Position numbers and translations under genes: made by a program. Shown piece after piece: positions 33,225 to 42,483 of a stretch of DNA of 64,000 nucleotides. Each line of letters begins with the position of its first letter. Position 1 is the first letter of the stretch. The stretch lies in NCBI RefSeq assembly GCF_000192795.1, contig NW_007360635.1, positions 2,759-66,758 of the forward strand, written 5' to 3'. A model generated the notes under the pieces. It was given only the letters and a program-made list of their open reading frames with translations, had not been told where the DNA came from and made no database searches. Source of the stretch: Vavraia culicis subsp. floridensis (Eukaryota; Microsporidia; Pleistophoridae).

Positions 33225-33490
33225 GATATGCGGGAAAAATGTCCATTTTGTGGGAAGGATGAAAGGAAAACCGCGCATCACTTTCTCTGTGAATGCCAAC
33301 TATGGGCCGAATTTCGAACACGTTTCCTTGGTTGGATATTGGATTGCCGATATTACACCTATTTATAGATCGCCAAAACAGAGAGTTCATCGAGGTGCTT
33401 CTTGAGGGACGTTGCACAAGTCACTACTTGCGTGGTAATATCACTGCTGCGCTTGCAGCATACATTTCTTTGTGGCAAGAGTGCGCATGA
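33225..33490 (+). pseudogene. Non-LTR retrotransposon reverse-transcriptase remnant (C-terminal zinc knuckle)
   Basis: One frame from 33225 reads KCPFCGKDERKTAHHFLCEC followed by QLWAEFRTRFLGWIL and a stop at about 33368. CPFC..(E/K)...HHFL.C..W...R is the pattern found just after the reverse-transcriptase domain of many LINE-type elements. A different frame continues DRQNREFIEVLLEGRC to AAYISLWQECA and stops at 33490, in keeping with the usual tail after a frameshift. Upstream (32706-33220) no polymerase motifs such as YADD were recognised. Confidence 0.5.
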
Positions 33491-33876
33491 AGGTGTTGTA
33501 CAATGGCACACTGATTTTCTCTATGGATCAAAGACCAGTGGCCATAACCTATCCCAGCAGACAAGAAAAGTATGTTTGATTGTATGATGTGGTATGAGGA
33601 GATAAAAGACGCGCTTCTAATAAATAAGAACATTTAATTCTTTGCTGGGCCTGAATTCAAGCTCTATTCCAACCATATGTTAAGTTTTATTGCAATTAAC
33701 TACGCCAACATCGTTAAAAAACGAGAATAATGAAGTTATCGCTAAATAACGTTTTTTCTGCAGTATGTAAGGTTTCGCGTTTCCCTGCTATATTTCAAAA
33801 AACATGTGTTTTAGCTACCACTCCCTTGTAAGTTCATATTTCATCAAGCATGCATTTTGGAATCCATCTCAATCAA
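33491..33876. other. Spacer between RT remnant and repeat B
   Basis: No gene seen. Together with 32706-33224 it makes up the remaining gene-free part of the island next to the right arm. Confidence 0.45.
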
Positions 33877-35564
33877 AACCCCCCATCTCATTTTATAAGA
33901 CCTGTATTGGAATTGTATGGCAATTCACAGATCCTTCTTAAAGGTGCTGGTTACGTTTAATCGCTGCTGACCCTTGTTCAGAGCAGTGCTCAACATATTA
34001 TTTGAGGCTCTGCACCTCTGATCCACATCTCCGTTTAGTACACGCTGCAGCGAACCGGCACTTCTCGATCTTTGAAGATCCCTGCACAACACAGAGCGGC
34101 CGTACAACTTCTCACATTTACTCAACCACACATCCACTACCACACACAGCACTTCATGGATCAGCGAAGGAGATCGTGTGGCTGGTTGTCTTCACGTATT
34201 GTGATCCATCTATTCGCCAAACATGTGTTAACCACATTTCCTCTTACACGAGAAACGGCCCTTTGATTCATTAAACCTATTCAAGGACCACTAGCATCGA
34301 CGGTACACCGATATTACGTCACATTTGCTGCTACAGATCCGGACGTGGCAACATGCCTGCACCATGAGAACCGAAGAAATTAGTGGAGAGCAGCATTTTA
34401 TTTGACTCACTAACCAGGTTTGTTGCTCTTTTGCCTGTCTAAATAGTTCCTACGCACAAACTCGTGCACCTTCAGGATGGTATAGGCAATAACAAGACCA
34501 GCAAGAGCAAAGACACAAACCAGCACCAGAACTTTTGTGTACGACTGGCCGTTAAAAAATTTATATGGCCACTTCCCGCTGTGCGCGTGGTAGGTACGGA
34601 TCAGCGTGTAGTAAAGCACTGCGAAGACAACCACAGCTGCAAAAGTACGAACCGTGTACCGGGCACGCACGAAGAGTGCCTCAATTAGTGTAACGATCCA
34701 CGGGACAAAGTGCTTGCACAAATTTATGAATGTGTTCGGTTTGTGATCCGTACCCGGTTCCCTTGTTACGATAGAGTCCTGATCGGTGAAGAAGAGATAC
34801 CAATATCCAGACATGACCGTCGAGTTTACCGTTAGCATGAAGGGCAGCACCGAAACGTAGCACCTTCGGAGCACGAGTTGCTTCCTAAGTGTCGTGAGTC
34901 TGGCAAAAAAATATCTTTTGGCTGTTATTACTTTGCCGATTCTGAGGATCAGTCCGAACGTAAAGCACACTATCGATACGTATGCACATATATTTGTGAG
35001 GTACACGTATCGTGCCGCTCCATTCGCTCTCACATAGCTCTTGTATTCCACCGATGATAAACAATCCACAATCCCAAATATGATTAGAAAGCATCCAAGA
35101 AACAATACGGCAGACCGGATCATATGTGGGGTGCTGTTTTTATATTATCGTTATATTTTGGCACGCTGATCGATGAACCGTTCTGTGTTTGGAAGTGAAA
35201 TGCTAGCTTTGATTGACCAACAAATATAGAAATACTAACAAATTGAGTTGAATGGCTTTGGGAGTACTTAGAGCACTTGTCTCTACAACACCTCATGGTT
35301 CTTCTCATTTAATATACTGTTAAATGAGTTAATAAATATGAATTGTTTTGACAAGAGTCGCATTTTCGTTCCCATGTTATTTATGGTGTTTTTGACCGAA
35401 TAACAATCAATTTGTTTGATATCTGCGATTTGTGCAGTTTTCGTAAAATACTCATTTTTGGTACCGCTGTGAAAATTTAATTAATCACTAAAAAACATTT
35501 TGATGCGCTAGCATGCGAAGCAAACCCAGAAATAGCTACTGAAGCAATGAAGATATGCTTATGA
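33877..35564 (-). repeat. Repeat B, right arm of the inverted duplication
   Basis: Reverse complement of 24162-25849; see that entry. Examples of differences are a V to D codon change in a non-genic frame near 34080 and single-base changes near 35375 and 35445. The arm-to-arm spacer is 25850-33876, about 8.0 kb. Confidence 0.9.
34410..35123 (-). CDS. FAR-17a/AIG1-like multispanning membrane hydrolase, copy 2
   Basis: 237 aa, identical to the protein encoded at 24603-25316, with the same Thr43 and His138 and the same CCCC start signal (35128-35131, minus strand). Both copies are intact and presumably both expressed. Full protein identity, while the flanking repeat has drifted slightly, suggests a recent duplication, gene conversion between arms, or selection on the protein. 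Confidence 0.65.
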   Translation of the reverse strand: MIRSAVLFLGCFLIIFGIVDCLSSVEYKSYVRANGAARYVYLTNICAYVSIVCFTFGLILRIGKVITAKRYFFARLTTLRKQLVLRRCYVSVLPFMLTVNSTVMSGYWYLFFTDQDSIVTREPGTDHKPNTFINLCKHFVPWIVTLIEALFVRARYTVRTFAAVVVFAVLYYTLIRTYHAHSGKWPYKFFNGQSYTKVLVLVCVFALAGLVIAYTILKVHEFVRRNYLDRQKSNKPG

Positions 35565-37191
35565 TAGAAATTTATGATGATAAGCTTGTAGAGAACTTCG
35601 TAATAACAAAACATGCTTAATTAAACCCTGATAGAGGATAGAACAGTCCAACAAGGGTTTAAACAAATTTATTTGTGACTTTGACGTACCTAACCGTAAA
35701 TTTAGTCGTTTTACGAGATATATTCACGCAAATATCCATTTGAATCATGTTTTTAGTTCATTTGCACACCATCGGTTCAGTTCTTCTCGTTTTATTACGA
35801 TGTTGCGCTAAAATGCAGTTTCATACCAACGCTAATCCGTATGAACAGTTGAAACAGATAAACTGTCATAATTTGATGAGATCATGATGTGACAATCATG
35901 CTAATTGTTTTTGATGAAAAACTAAATAAAAAAATGGTGGCGTACAGATCGATTCTCACGCACATAGCCTAGTAATTGTTATTTTGTGCAACATACTTTT
36001 ATCTATGTTGCAGTCAAACCATTGTTTGTTCTGTTCTTCATTCTTATGGGATAGCCCAGTGGTAATCGAAAATTTACCTTTCAACTCATTTTATTTTAAT
36101 CTTTTTTCTTTGCGAACCTACGTATCAACCATTTCCTTTAAGTGGTTGATACAGTGCTATTAAATAACACTAGCACTCTCTTTGTTTAACAATACGATCA
36201 TCACCACGGTGATAAATCCTATCTATCGAATCGAAATGAAATGAAATGTACAAATTTTTTGACAACATTTGATGCAATGCCGGTGATACCTGCAAAACTG
36301 TTTTGTTAGCCGTAGCACGAATTAAATAGACAAAACGGTCACGCATATCTGCCACTAAACGAGTGTTGATAAGTTAAATTTGTTCTGCCAAAAGGTTATA
36401 CACGCTAGGAGAAGCTATCATTTTAATTTAGAACGGGTCTTGTCATTCATCACATCCGTCTTGATACCTCGTTATGCTGTACTCAAGGTAAGTTTGGCCC
36501 AGCATTTTCTAATTATCGTGTTGTAGAAAATTTGATTTTCACCAATTCATCATGATAGTGCTACTCAAGGTTCCTTGTGTTTAACAATTGAAATGGTTTA
36601 GCTGTGATAGAATAGATGCTATCATGATCCGTAAAACCAGTATTTATGAACAATTCTGTATTTATGGTCTGCTTATAGCTTTAATACGTGTGTGCTTGTC
36701 AGTGGTAGAGCGCTTAGCTTTTTCTTGTATATTTTACGGTCATTATTTCTATACATGATAAATCGAGTCTAAAATACCATTTACTTTATAACCGTACTTC
36801 TTTAATTACAAAATGGCACATAGCACATTTCCTATTCTTGCAAAAGTCTAATTAGGCTCGAACCATTTTCTTGATGCCTTCCATCTACGCGGTAAAAAAT
36901 AATTAATCAAGTTAAATGACATGTTGTGTTGTTCATAAAAATTTGTACGCTTCAGCATCATTTCAAGTTATTGAACAAAAAATATTTATATTAGAAAAAT
37001 ATAAAATATTTAAAGTTGACATGAAAGGAATCACCATTTTGCAGATCTACAACGGGCATTACGGTAAATACTGTAAGTGTATGTTGCTTTGAATCATTGA
37101 TAGATTCGCTTCCATTTTCTTACGCATTACAAGTCTTTGACGTGCAAGCTCAAATATGCCTTTTTTAGAAAAAAGCTAAATTCACCCATCA
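35565..37191. other. Intergenic, 1.6 kb, AT-rich
   Basis: No supported gene. At 36691-36717 a string resembling a tRNA D-arm (CAGTGGTAGAGCGC) occurs, but no anticodon or T-arm follows. A short AAATG-type repeat is at about 36233-36248. Confidence 0.5.
37185..37187 (+). promoter_or_regulatory. CCC-type motif of the cyclophilin gene
   Basis: CACCCATCA directly before the ATG at 37192. It supports inclusion of the hydrophobic N-terminus in the protein. Confidence 0.5.
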
Positions 37192-37782
37192 ATGGTTATG
37201 ATAAACATTATTTTGTTGTTTTCGCTCGTCTATCTGAGACAGGTCTTTATGGACATTGCCTACTTCGACCCTGTGCAATCGCAAGAAATCACCAAAAAGG
37301 TAGTAATTGAGCTTTTTGATAAGGACGTGCCTGTGACCTGTGCGAACTTTTACTCGTTCATCAAAGGTTGCAAGGTAGGCGGGAAGGATTTTTCGTACAA
37401 GAACAACATATTTCACAGAATAATAGATGGCTTTATGATACAGGGCGGTGATGTGTTGAACGGCAATGGCACAGGGTCCATATCCAGCTATGGTGGCCGT
37501 TTTGACGATGAAAATTTCAAGTACAGGCATTACCAGCCCGGAATGCTTTCCATGGCCAATTCTGGAAAGAATACCAATGGCTCACAGTTCTTCATAACGA
37601 CCGCCGTGACAAGTTGGCTGGATGAAAAGCACGTTGTATTTGGGCAGATAATCAAAGACACGCTGCAGTATGTGATTGATATTTCCAAAGTACCTACAGA
37701 CGAGTATGATAGGCCGATTAACAGTGTAGTAATTAAGGAGTGTGGCGATTATGTGGAAGAGAAGGAGAGAAAGGAACTGTGA
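37192..37782 (+). CDS. Cyclophilin-type peptidyl-prolyl isomerase, probably secretory
   Basis: 196 aa. The catalytic residues of cyclophilin A are all present: HRIIDGFMIQGGD (Arg, Phe, Gln), NGSQFFITT, and TSWLDEKHVVFG (Trp, His), so it should catalyse proline cis-trans isomerisation. The first 15-20 residues (VMINIILLFSLVYL) are hydrophobic and read as a signal peptide or anchor, which points to the ER lumen or export, like cyclophilin B. The C-terminus is KERKEL, close to but not matching the classical K/HDEL pattern. CCC at 37185-37187 supports the start, four bases before ATG; a second ATG follows two codons later. Confidence 0.9.
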   Translation: MVMINIILLFSLVYLRQVFMDIAYFDPVQSQEITKKVVIELFDKDVPVTCANFYSFIKGCKVGGKDFSYKNNIFHRIIDGFMIQGGDVLNGNGTGSISSYGGRFDDENFKYRHYQPGMLSMANSGKNTNGSQFFITTAVTSWLDEKHVVFGQIIKDTLQYVIDISKVPTDEYDRPINSVVIKECGDYVEEKERKEL

Positions 37783-38516
37783 TTAAAAAGCTTTTTCCTG
37801 AGCGGTTGTCTACCCTGAACGCATTAGAATGCCCGTGTTTAACTGCAATAAATTACAGATGAACCAAGCGTGCTGTTTCATCACCACGTGCGGTGTAGTG
37901 ATGCTCGTTATTCATCATGGCAGTTGTTTCTCCCGAATAACTCTGCTGTTCTCAATTTGATGAGAAGTAGTTAAATTTTTATTTGATGCGCTAACATTAA
38001 CCAAGCCATTTCATCTTTATTTATGGAAGACAGCGATAAAACATTTTTTGACACCACACGATATGTTCAAAAAAATTAATTTATACTTTTTTGTACAAAA
38101 ATACAATCTGTTGATTGCTATAGACAGTTCATTTTAATTCGGCAGGGTAGAGAACGATCCTACATATGACCCGTTTATAACGATTATTCGTATAAAACGT
38201 AAAAATGCTCGGTACCTGAGGCGTAATTGCACAGTAAAAATGTTATGGCGATGTATAAGCAACATTTCCATCACCAGCACGTGTTAAATGCAGTGATATC
38301 TAACTCTGCTATGCTAGGATTGGTAAAGACTCATTTGGCGATTGGTGTATCTAGGCACATCATTAGTAAGCAGTTATACCTTATGGGTGTTGAGAAGATC
38401 GCGTGGTATTGGTGCTTACGTATGTTTTGGGGAATATGAAGCTGAAAAGGCGTATTGACGATCAAAAAAATAAATTTTAATCTTGTGCCATAATTCTACA
38501 AAAAAATGAAGGCCCT
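37783..38516. other. Intergenic between cyclophilin and gamma-tubulin complex genes
   Basis: Nothing supported; a 70-codon frame at 38227-38439 has no family resemblance. Confidence 0.45.
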
Positions 38517-40379
38517 ATGCAAGAAAAACTGGATTCGCTCGTAAACGAATTTTTTAAATTGCACAATACAAAAGCAGAGACATCATTCCTCAACTACCTT
38601 CGATTGTATCTTGAACCAAGCAAAGATATCGCAGTATCAACCAATGACGTACTTTGCATAGCTAAAAGACATGGCCTGGACATCAATCTGAGCATTTTTT
38701 CACCTACAGAGATTAAACTGATCTATGTGCTTTGTAAGTTGGCCAGTATTCGCAGGAAAAGACCGAAAATAATGCAAAAAAATAGAAGTAATCTCAAGAA
38801 GATCGCATTAGGCCTAGAGACCGTGGAAAAGTACAAGCTGGACGTGCAACAAAGTGAAATATTGCAAACTTTGCAGAACAACGCGGTCATCTATACAAAA
38901 TTCAAAAATTTAACGGATGGCCAGACCATGTCGCAACTACATTTTTACAAAATAGCAAAGGATAAGGCAAAAGAGTTTGAGATGCAGGTGCTTATTCTTA
39001 ACGAGGAGGATATTCTGGCGTTTTATGTTCAGCTGAAGCCGCACATCAAAACATTCATTCTCCTCGATCAGATAAACGGTCACTTCCAAGATACCAAAAA
39101 TCCTTACAATTTCTTAAAATTTTACAGCCGTGATTTCTTCGCGAAAGAAGATTCGTTGATATACAACATAGTGAGTAATTGCACGAAGCAGCTTAATATC
39201 AATTTAAATGAATGGCTGGTCAAGGGACAGTTCACTGATTACGCAAGAGAATTTTTCATTACAAAAAATTCAAATGATTTTTGGTTGTCGTACAATGTTG
39301 ACACAGGGATGCTGCCCTTTTTCATTTCAGCAGAAATTGCACAAAAAATTCTCTACATCGGTAAGGTTAGCAATCTTTTAGAGAGAATATCGAACGATCT
39401 TAAGGTAGATTATTCCAAGGAAGTGCCAGACAGTTTGAAGACTGTTACCGGTGATCAGTATGTATTGGACATCCGTCCTCACGACGCTAAGGCGATGGAC
39501 GTATCATATGATCGCACGGTTAGCGACCACACGCAAGTTGTTCAGGTCCTTGATAGAAACTTCGAAAACATCATCAATGACAAGCTCTTAATCGCAGACC
39601 GACAGGTAAAAGCCCTTTTTCTTCCGAGATGTCAAATCATCGAATACTTGCAGTTCTGCAAGGACACCTTTTTCTTCGCACGAAACGATTTCATAGAGCA
39701 TCTCCTCTTCCACATGAAAGGTATCAATAAGAGCAATTTGTGTAGAAGAAGCTATTCGTTCGTTCTAGATAGCGCAATCATGTCGTCCTTCAAACAAATT
39801 AACAAAATCACGTCCACACTGGATATGTGTGTTCTAAAGGATGAAGATTTCTCGCTGTTCTGTCATTTCGACTTTCCGGTCAATGTGGTCATCGAGAAGG
39901 ACGTTGTTATGATTTTCTTGAGCATCTTTAAGTACCTGTGGAAAATAAAGCGAGTTGAGCACTTTCTGAGAAAATTGAAAGAGAAGGAGAACAGTGAGCT
40001 CGCCAACACCGTCCGGCTCAATAAGTGGTACGTTATGATTCAGAAAATATTTTTCTATTTCTCATACGAAATTATTGAGAAAAATTACGTAGAGTTGTTA
40101 AGCATTGTAGATAATAAAATGTTTGTGGTCGATGAGCTGCGTAAGGGAGTAAAAAAATTTCTACGAAACGTTATAAATGGCATATTTCAAGAGAATGGAA
40201 GTGGAAAAGAGCAAATGGACATTTTCATCAATGTTTTGGAGCAGGAGTGCCTCAATTATAGGAAGTATGGACGGGTATTTGATGATAGCCATATAAAGAA
40301 AAATTTAGAGGATCTTATGGTCGTGGTGAACGACAGAATCGAGAATACCACGCTGTTCAACATTGCAGCATACGTATAG
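38517..40379 (+). CDS. Gamma-tubulin complex component (GCP2/GCP3, Spc97/Spc98 family)
   Basis: 620 aa. The N-terminal GRIP region contains WLVKGQFTDYAREFFI (233-248), matching the family signature W(I/L)..G.L.D.Y.EFFI. This is followed by LPFFISAEIAQKILYIGKVSNLL (266-288), equal to the LPSFL...A.KIL.TGK.LN block. The C-terminal half (about 370-615) is helical like GRIP2, which binds gamma-tubulin (LLFHMKGI, FDFPVNVVI, KYLWKIKRVEHFLRKL). The complex nucleates spindle microtubules at the spindle plaque. The protein is shorter than yeast Spc97 or Spc98 (over 820 aa); GCP2 and GCP3 cannot be told apart by eye. CCC at 38513-38515 precedes the ATG by one base. Confidence 0.85.
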   Translation: MQEKLDSLVNEFFKLHNTKAETSFLNYLRLYLEPSKDIAVSTNDVLCIAKRHGLDINLSIFSPTEIKLIYVLCKLASIRRKRPKIMQKNRSNLKKIALGLETVEKYKLDVQQSEILQTLQNNAVIYTKFKNLTDGQTMSQLHFYKIAKDKAKEFEMQVLILNEEDILAFYVQLKPHIKTFILLDQINGHFQDTKNPYNFLKFYSRDFFAKEDSLIYNIVSNCTKQLNINLNEWLVKGQFTDYAREFFITKNSNDFWLSYNVDTGMLPFFISAEIAQKILYIGKVSNLLERISNDLKVDYSKEVPDSLKTVTGDQYVLDIRPHDAKAMDVSYDRTVSDHTQVVQVLDRNFENIINDKLLIADRQVKALFLPRCQIIEYLQFCKDTFFFARNDFIEHLLFHMKGINKSNLCRRSYSFVLDSAIMSSFKQINKITSTLDMCVLKDEDFSLFCHFDFPVNVVIEKDVVMIFLSIFKYLWKIKRVEHFLRKLKEKENSELANTVRLNKWYVMIQKIFFYFSYEIIEKNYVELLSIVDNKMFVVDELRKGVKKFLRNVINGIFQENGSGKEQMDIFINVLEQECLNYRKYGRVFDDSHIKKNLEDLMVVVNDRIENTTLFNIAAYV

Positions 40380-40891
40380 TTAAAGTAAAGTGTAAATGAT
40401 ATGTTATATCGTGGCGTAGTCACTATTGAAGCACAGATGCGGTATTAGTTCACAACTACTTCGTACAATGTTTATGATACGCGTTCCTTGAAAAGATTCA
40501 TATGGTGTTTGATAGGTGCGTAGCGGTGTTCGTACGTACTAGTTCTATTAATTTTGCTATATCGTACTTCGCGATTAAAAATAAAGAATTAAACACGTGG
40601 GAGGTACCATTCGTGTTAAAAACATGAGAATTGAAGGAACGACAGGCTGAATTAGGCCGTGCGCAAAATCATGAAATTGCTTACGGGCCACGACATTCAC
40701 CAAAGCTATAGACCAACAATAATTATGGTAATTTTTTTACTCATCTTCTCAATGATTACAGAACGTAATGGTGTACTTGAGTATCGGTATACACAATATA
40801 GTAAATTTCCTTTTTAGTCTTTTTTAGGTGGAGTGCCAAAAATCATTCTTATCAGAAAGATAGGAAAGGAAAGGCATGCTGTAATGATAGT
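40380..40891. other. Intergenic
   Basis: No gene recognised. Confidence 0.45.
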
Positions 40892-41185
40892 ATGGCAATT
40901 TTTATCTATGAAGTACCGTACTATAACGAAGTAAATATAGACAAGCGGATTATCTTGAAAATGTACAAATATCACAGACATTCACTAAGAGTACGCTTAA
41001 ATATCATTGCAAAAACGAAAGGTTTTTTACCTACACGTAGTTCATACCTGCTTGTTTTGCAGCACTTTTTCAAATCAGGATCTAAAGAAAAATGTTTTTT
41101 AATCTTTAACGAGTGTTTTGGTGCTGAAAACTTGGAAATATGTGCAGGAGTGTTTCGTTATTTATCCAAAATTTTCCTTAAATAG
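40892..41185 (+). CDS. Hypothetical small basic protein
   Basis: 97 codons, lysine/arginine-rich with a hydrophobic aromatic C-terminal half (YLLVLQHFFKSGSKEKCFLI, then CAGVFRYLSKIFLK). No family recognised. There is no CCC/GGG run near the ATG, and the composition is what AT-rich chance frames give, so it may not be a gene. It sits 0.5 kb after the gamma-tubulin complex gene on the same strand. Confidence 0.2.
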   Translation: MAIFIYEVPYYNEVNIDKRIILKMYKYHRHSLRVRLNIIAKTKGFLPTRSSYLLVLQHFFKSGSKEKCFLIFNECFGAENLEICAGVFRYLSKIFLK

Positions 41186-41532
41186 TAATACACAAGGAAA
41201 TATCGAATTTGTGCTAATGCGTATTTTTGTCAGAACATCAGCAAAATTTTTGTAATATGAACCTGCAGAGCATGGTGTTGTTCTGATCCGCTGGAAATAT
41301 AAAAGGTAAATTAATAAAACAGGTGTTTGGCAGGTAATGAGCTACGATGTTTCTCTGATCGGTGAACAAACATGCAATACTACGAAAATATAGATTGAGA
41401 ACAGCAGAGTGCAAATGAGCTGAACGCTGTTGCTGTGCTACAGAAAGCGCATCATCTCAGACACGAACAACGTATCAATTAAAGGTAATAAAAAATTTGA
41501 GGTAAAATTTGTACTTTTCGTATGCACCATAT

Positions 41533-42483
41533 TTACTTATGCTTACTCATCATTATGTAGTTCTGTGGGTAGCAGCACTCCTTGTACAGACCGTAGAATT
41601 CCTTGTATCCGCCTTCAAGGACATAAATCTCCGGAAAATCCAGGGAAGGATACTCGTTATTGAATCTGTCGTAGTTCCGCAGATACTTTGCTATCCTAGG
41701 TGCTCGCACGGAAGAAAATTCGCAGTGGAAAATCAAGATGTGGTTCTTCAGAGAGGGTATGCTCCGCACAAGTGAATCAATGTTGTCTATGTTTACAGCA
41801 TCTTTTATGTGCCCTCCGTTATACTCATAGTCGAATCTGCAGTCTATAATTCTGTATGTTACACGATATTTGCTTGTGATCGTCTCGTGCAGAACCGAGC
41901 ACGATATTCGTGGAATACTGTCACTCTTTCCATGGCTCACGATGGGAAGGGTGTATCTGACACCGTTGTCTATGCTTTGCCAGAAATCGATGAAATTGCT
42001 GTTTTCAGAAACATCTATTTTTTGTGTGGGAACGGTAAACGCTCGTTTTAAAGTAAAACTTTTTTGAGGCTTCACGATCGTGGAGGATCTTAGCTTGTGC
42101 GCTGTCCAGTGATTGCGAAAAGGCTTCTCCATCAGGATGGTTTGGCAGCACTTTTCATTGCACTTCCCTGATATAACGGAGCTCTTACTAAAATTAATTT
42201 TGCAGTTATTTTTTACGGGGATGCTGCCATTACAACCAGCGCGCCATACCTCGTTTTGTGCCTTGCAACTTCCCATTACGTTCTCGTTTACTTCTTCTGC
42301 ACCATCATCTCCTTGTGGTGTGTCTTTCGCACCCGTGAAACGGCTGCTGCCCACCACATTTTCTGATCCTTCTCTCATAGTTTTTTCATCCATCTCCACA
42401 GCATAACTCACAATGTTATCGCTGCAATCATCGAATTTCTTCCGCTTACAACACGAATCACTGCTGCTGATCGCGCTCTTCAT
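41533..42483 (-). CDS. CDC25: Cdc25-like M-phase inducer phosphatase
   Basis: 316 aa. The C-terminal third is a rhodanese-fold Cdc25 domain. RIIDCRFDYEYNGGHIKDAVNI matches the DCRF.YEY.GGHI..A.N block, and IFHCEFSSVRAPRIAKYLR carries the catalytic loop HCEFSS.R.P with Cys254 and Arg260. The segment YVLEGGYKEFY equals the family's LEGGYK.F. Cdc25 removes inhibitory phosphates from the cyclin-dependent kinase to start mitosis. The N-terminal ~185 residues are serine-rich and unstructured-looking, as in other Cdc25s where they take regulatory phosphorylation. No CCC run is near the ATG at 42483; internal Met codons at residues 31 and 36 are alternatives. Confidence 0.9.
   Translation of the reverse strand: MKSAISSSDSCCKRKKFDDCSDNIVSYAVEMDEKTMREGSENVVGSSRFTGAKDTPQGDDGAEEVNENVMGSCKAQNEVWRAGCNGSIPVKNNCKINFSKSSVISGKCNEKCCQTILMEKPFRNHWTAHKLRSSTIVKPQKSFTLKRAFTVPTQKIDVSENSNFIDFWQSIDNGVRYTLPIVSHGKSDSIPRISCSVLHETITSKYRVTYRIIDCRFDYEYNGGHIKDAVNIDNIDSLVRSIPSLKNHILIFHCEFSSVRAPRIAKYLRNYDRFNNEYPSLDFPEIYVLEGGYKEFYGLYKECCYPQNYIMMSKHK

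Noticed and set aside
36691..36717. tRNA D-arm-like string (CAGTGGTAGAGCGC)
   Set aside because: No anticodon stem-loop and no T-arm follow within tRNA distance, and no acceptor stem pairs.
37765..37782. ER-retention signal at the cyclophilin C-terminus
   Set aside because: The third residue from KEL is Arg and the pattern RKEL does not match the accepted K/H/R-D/E-E-L form.
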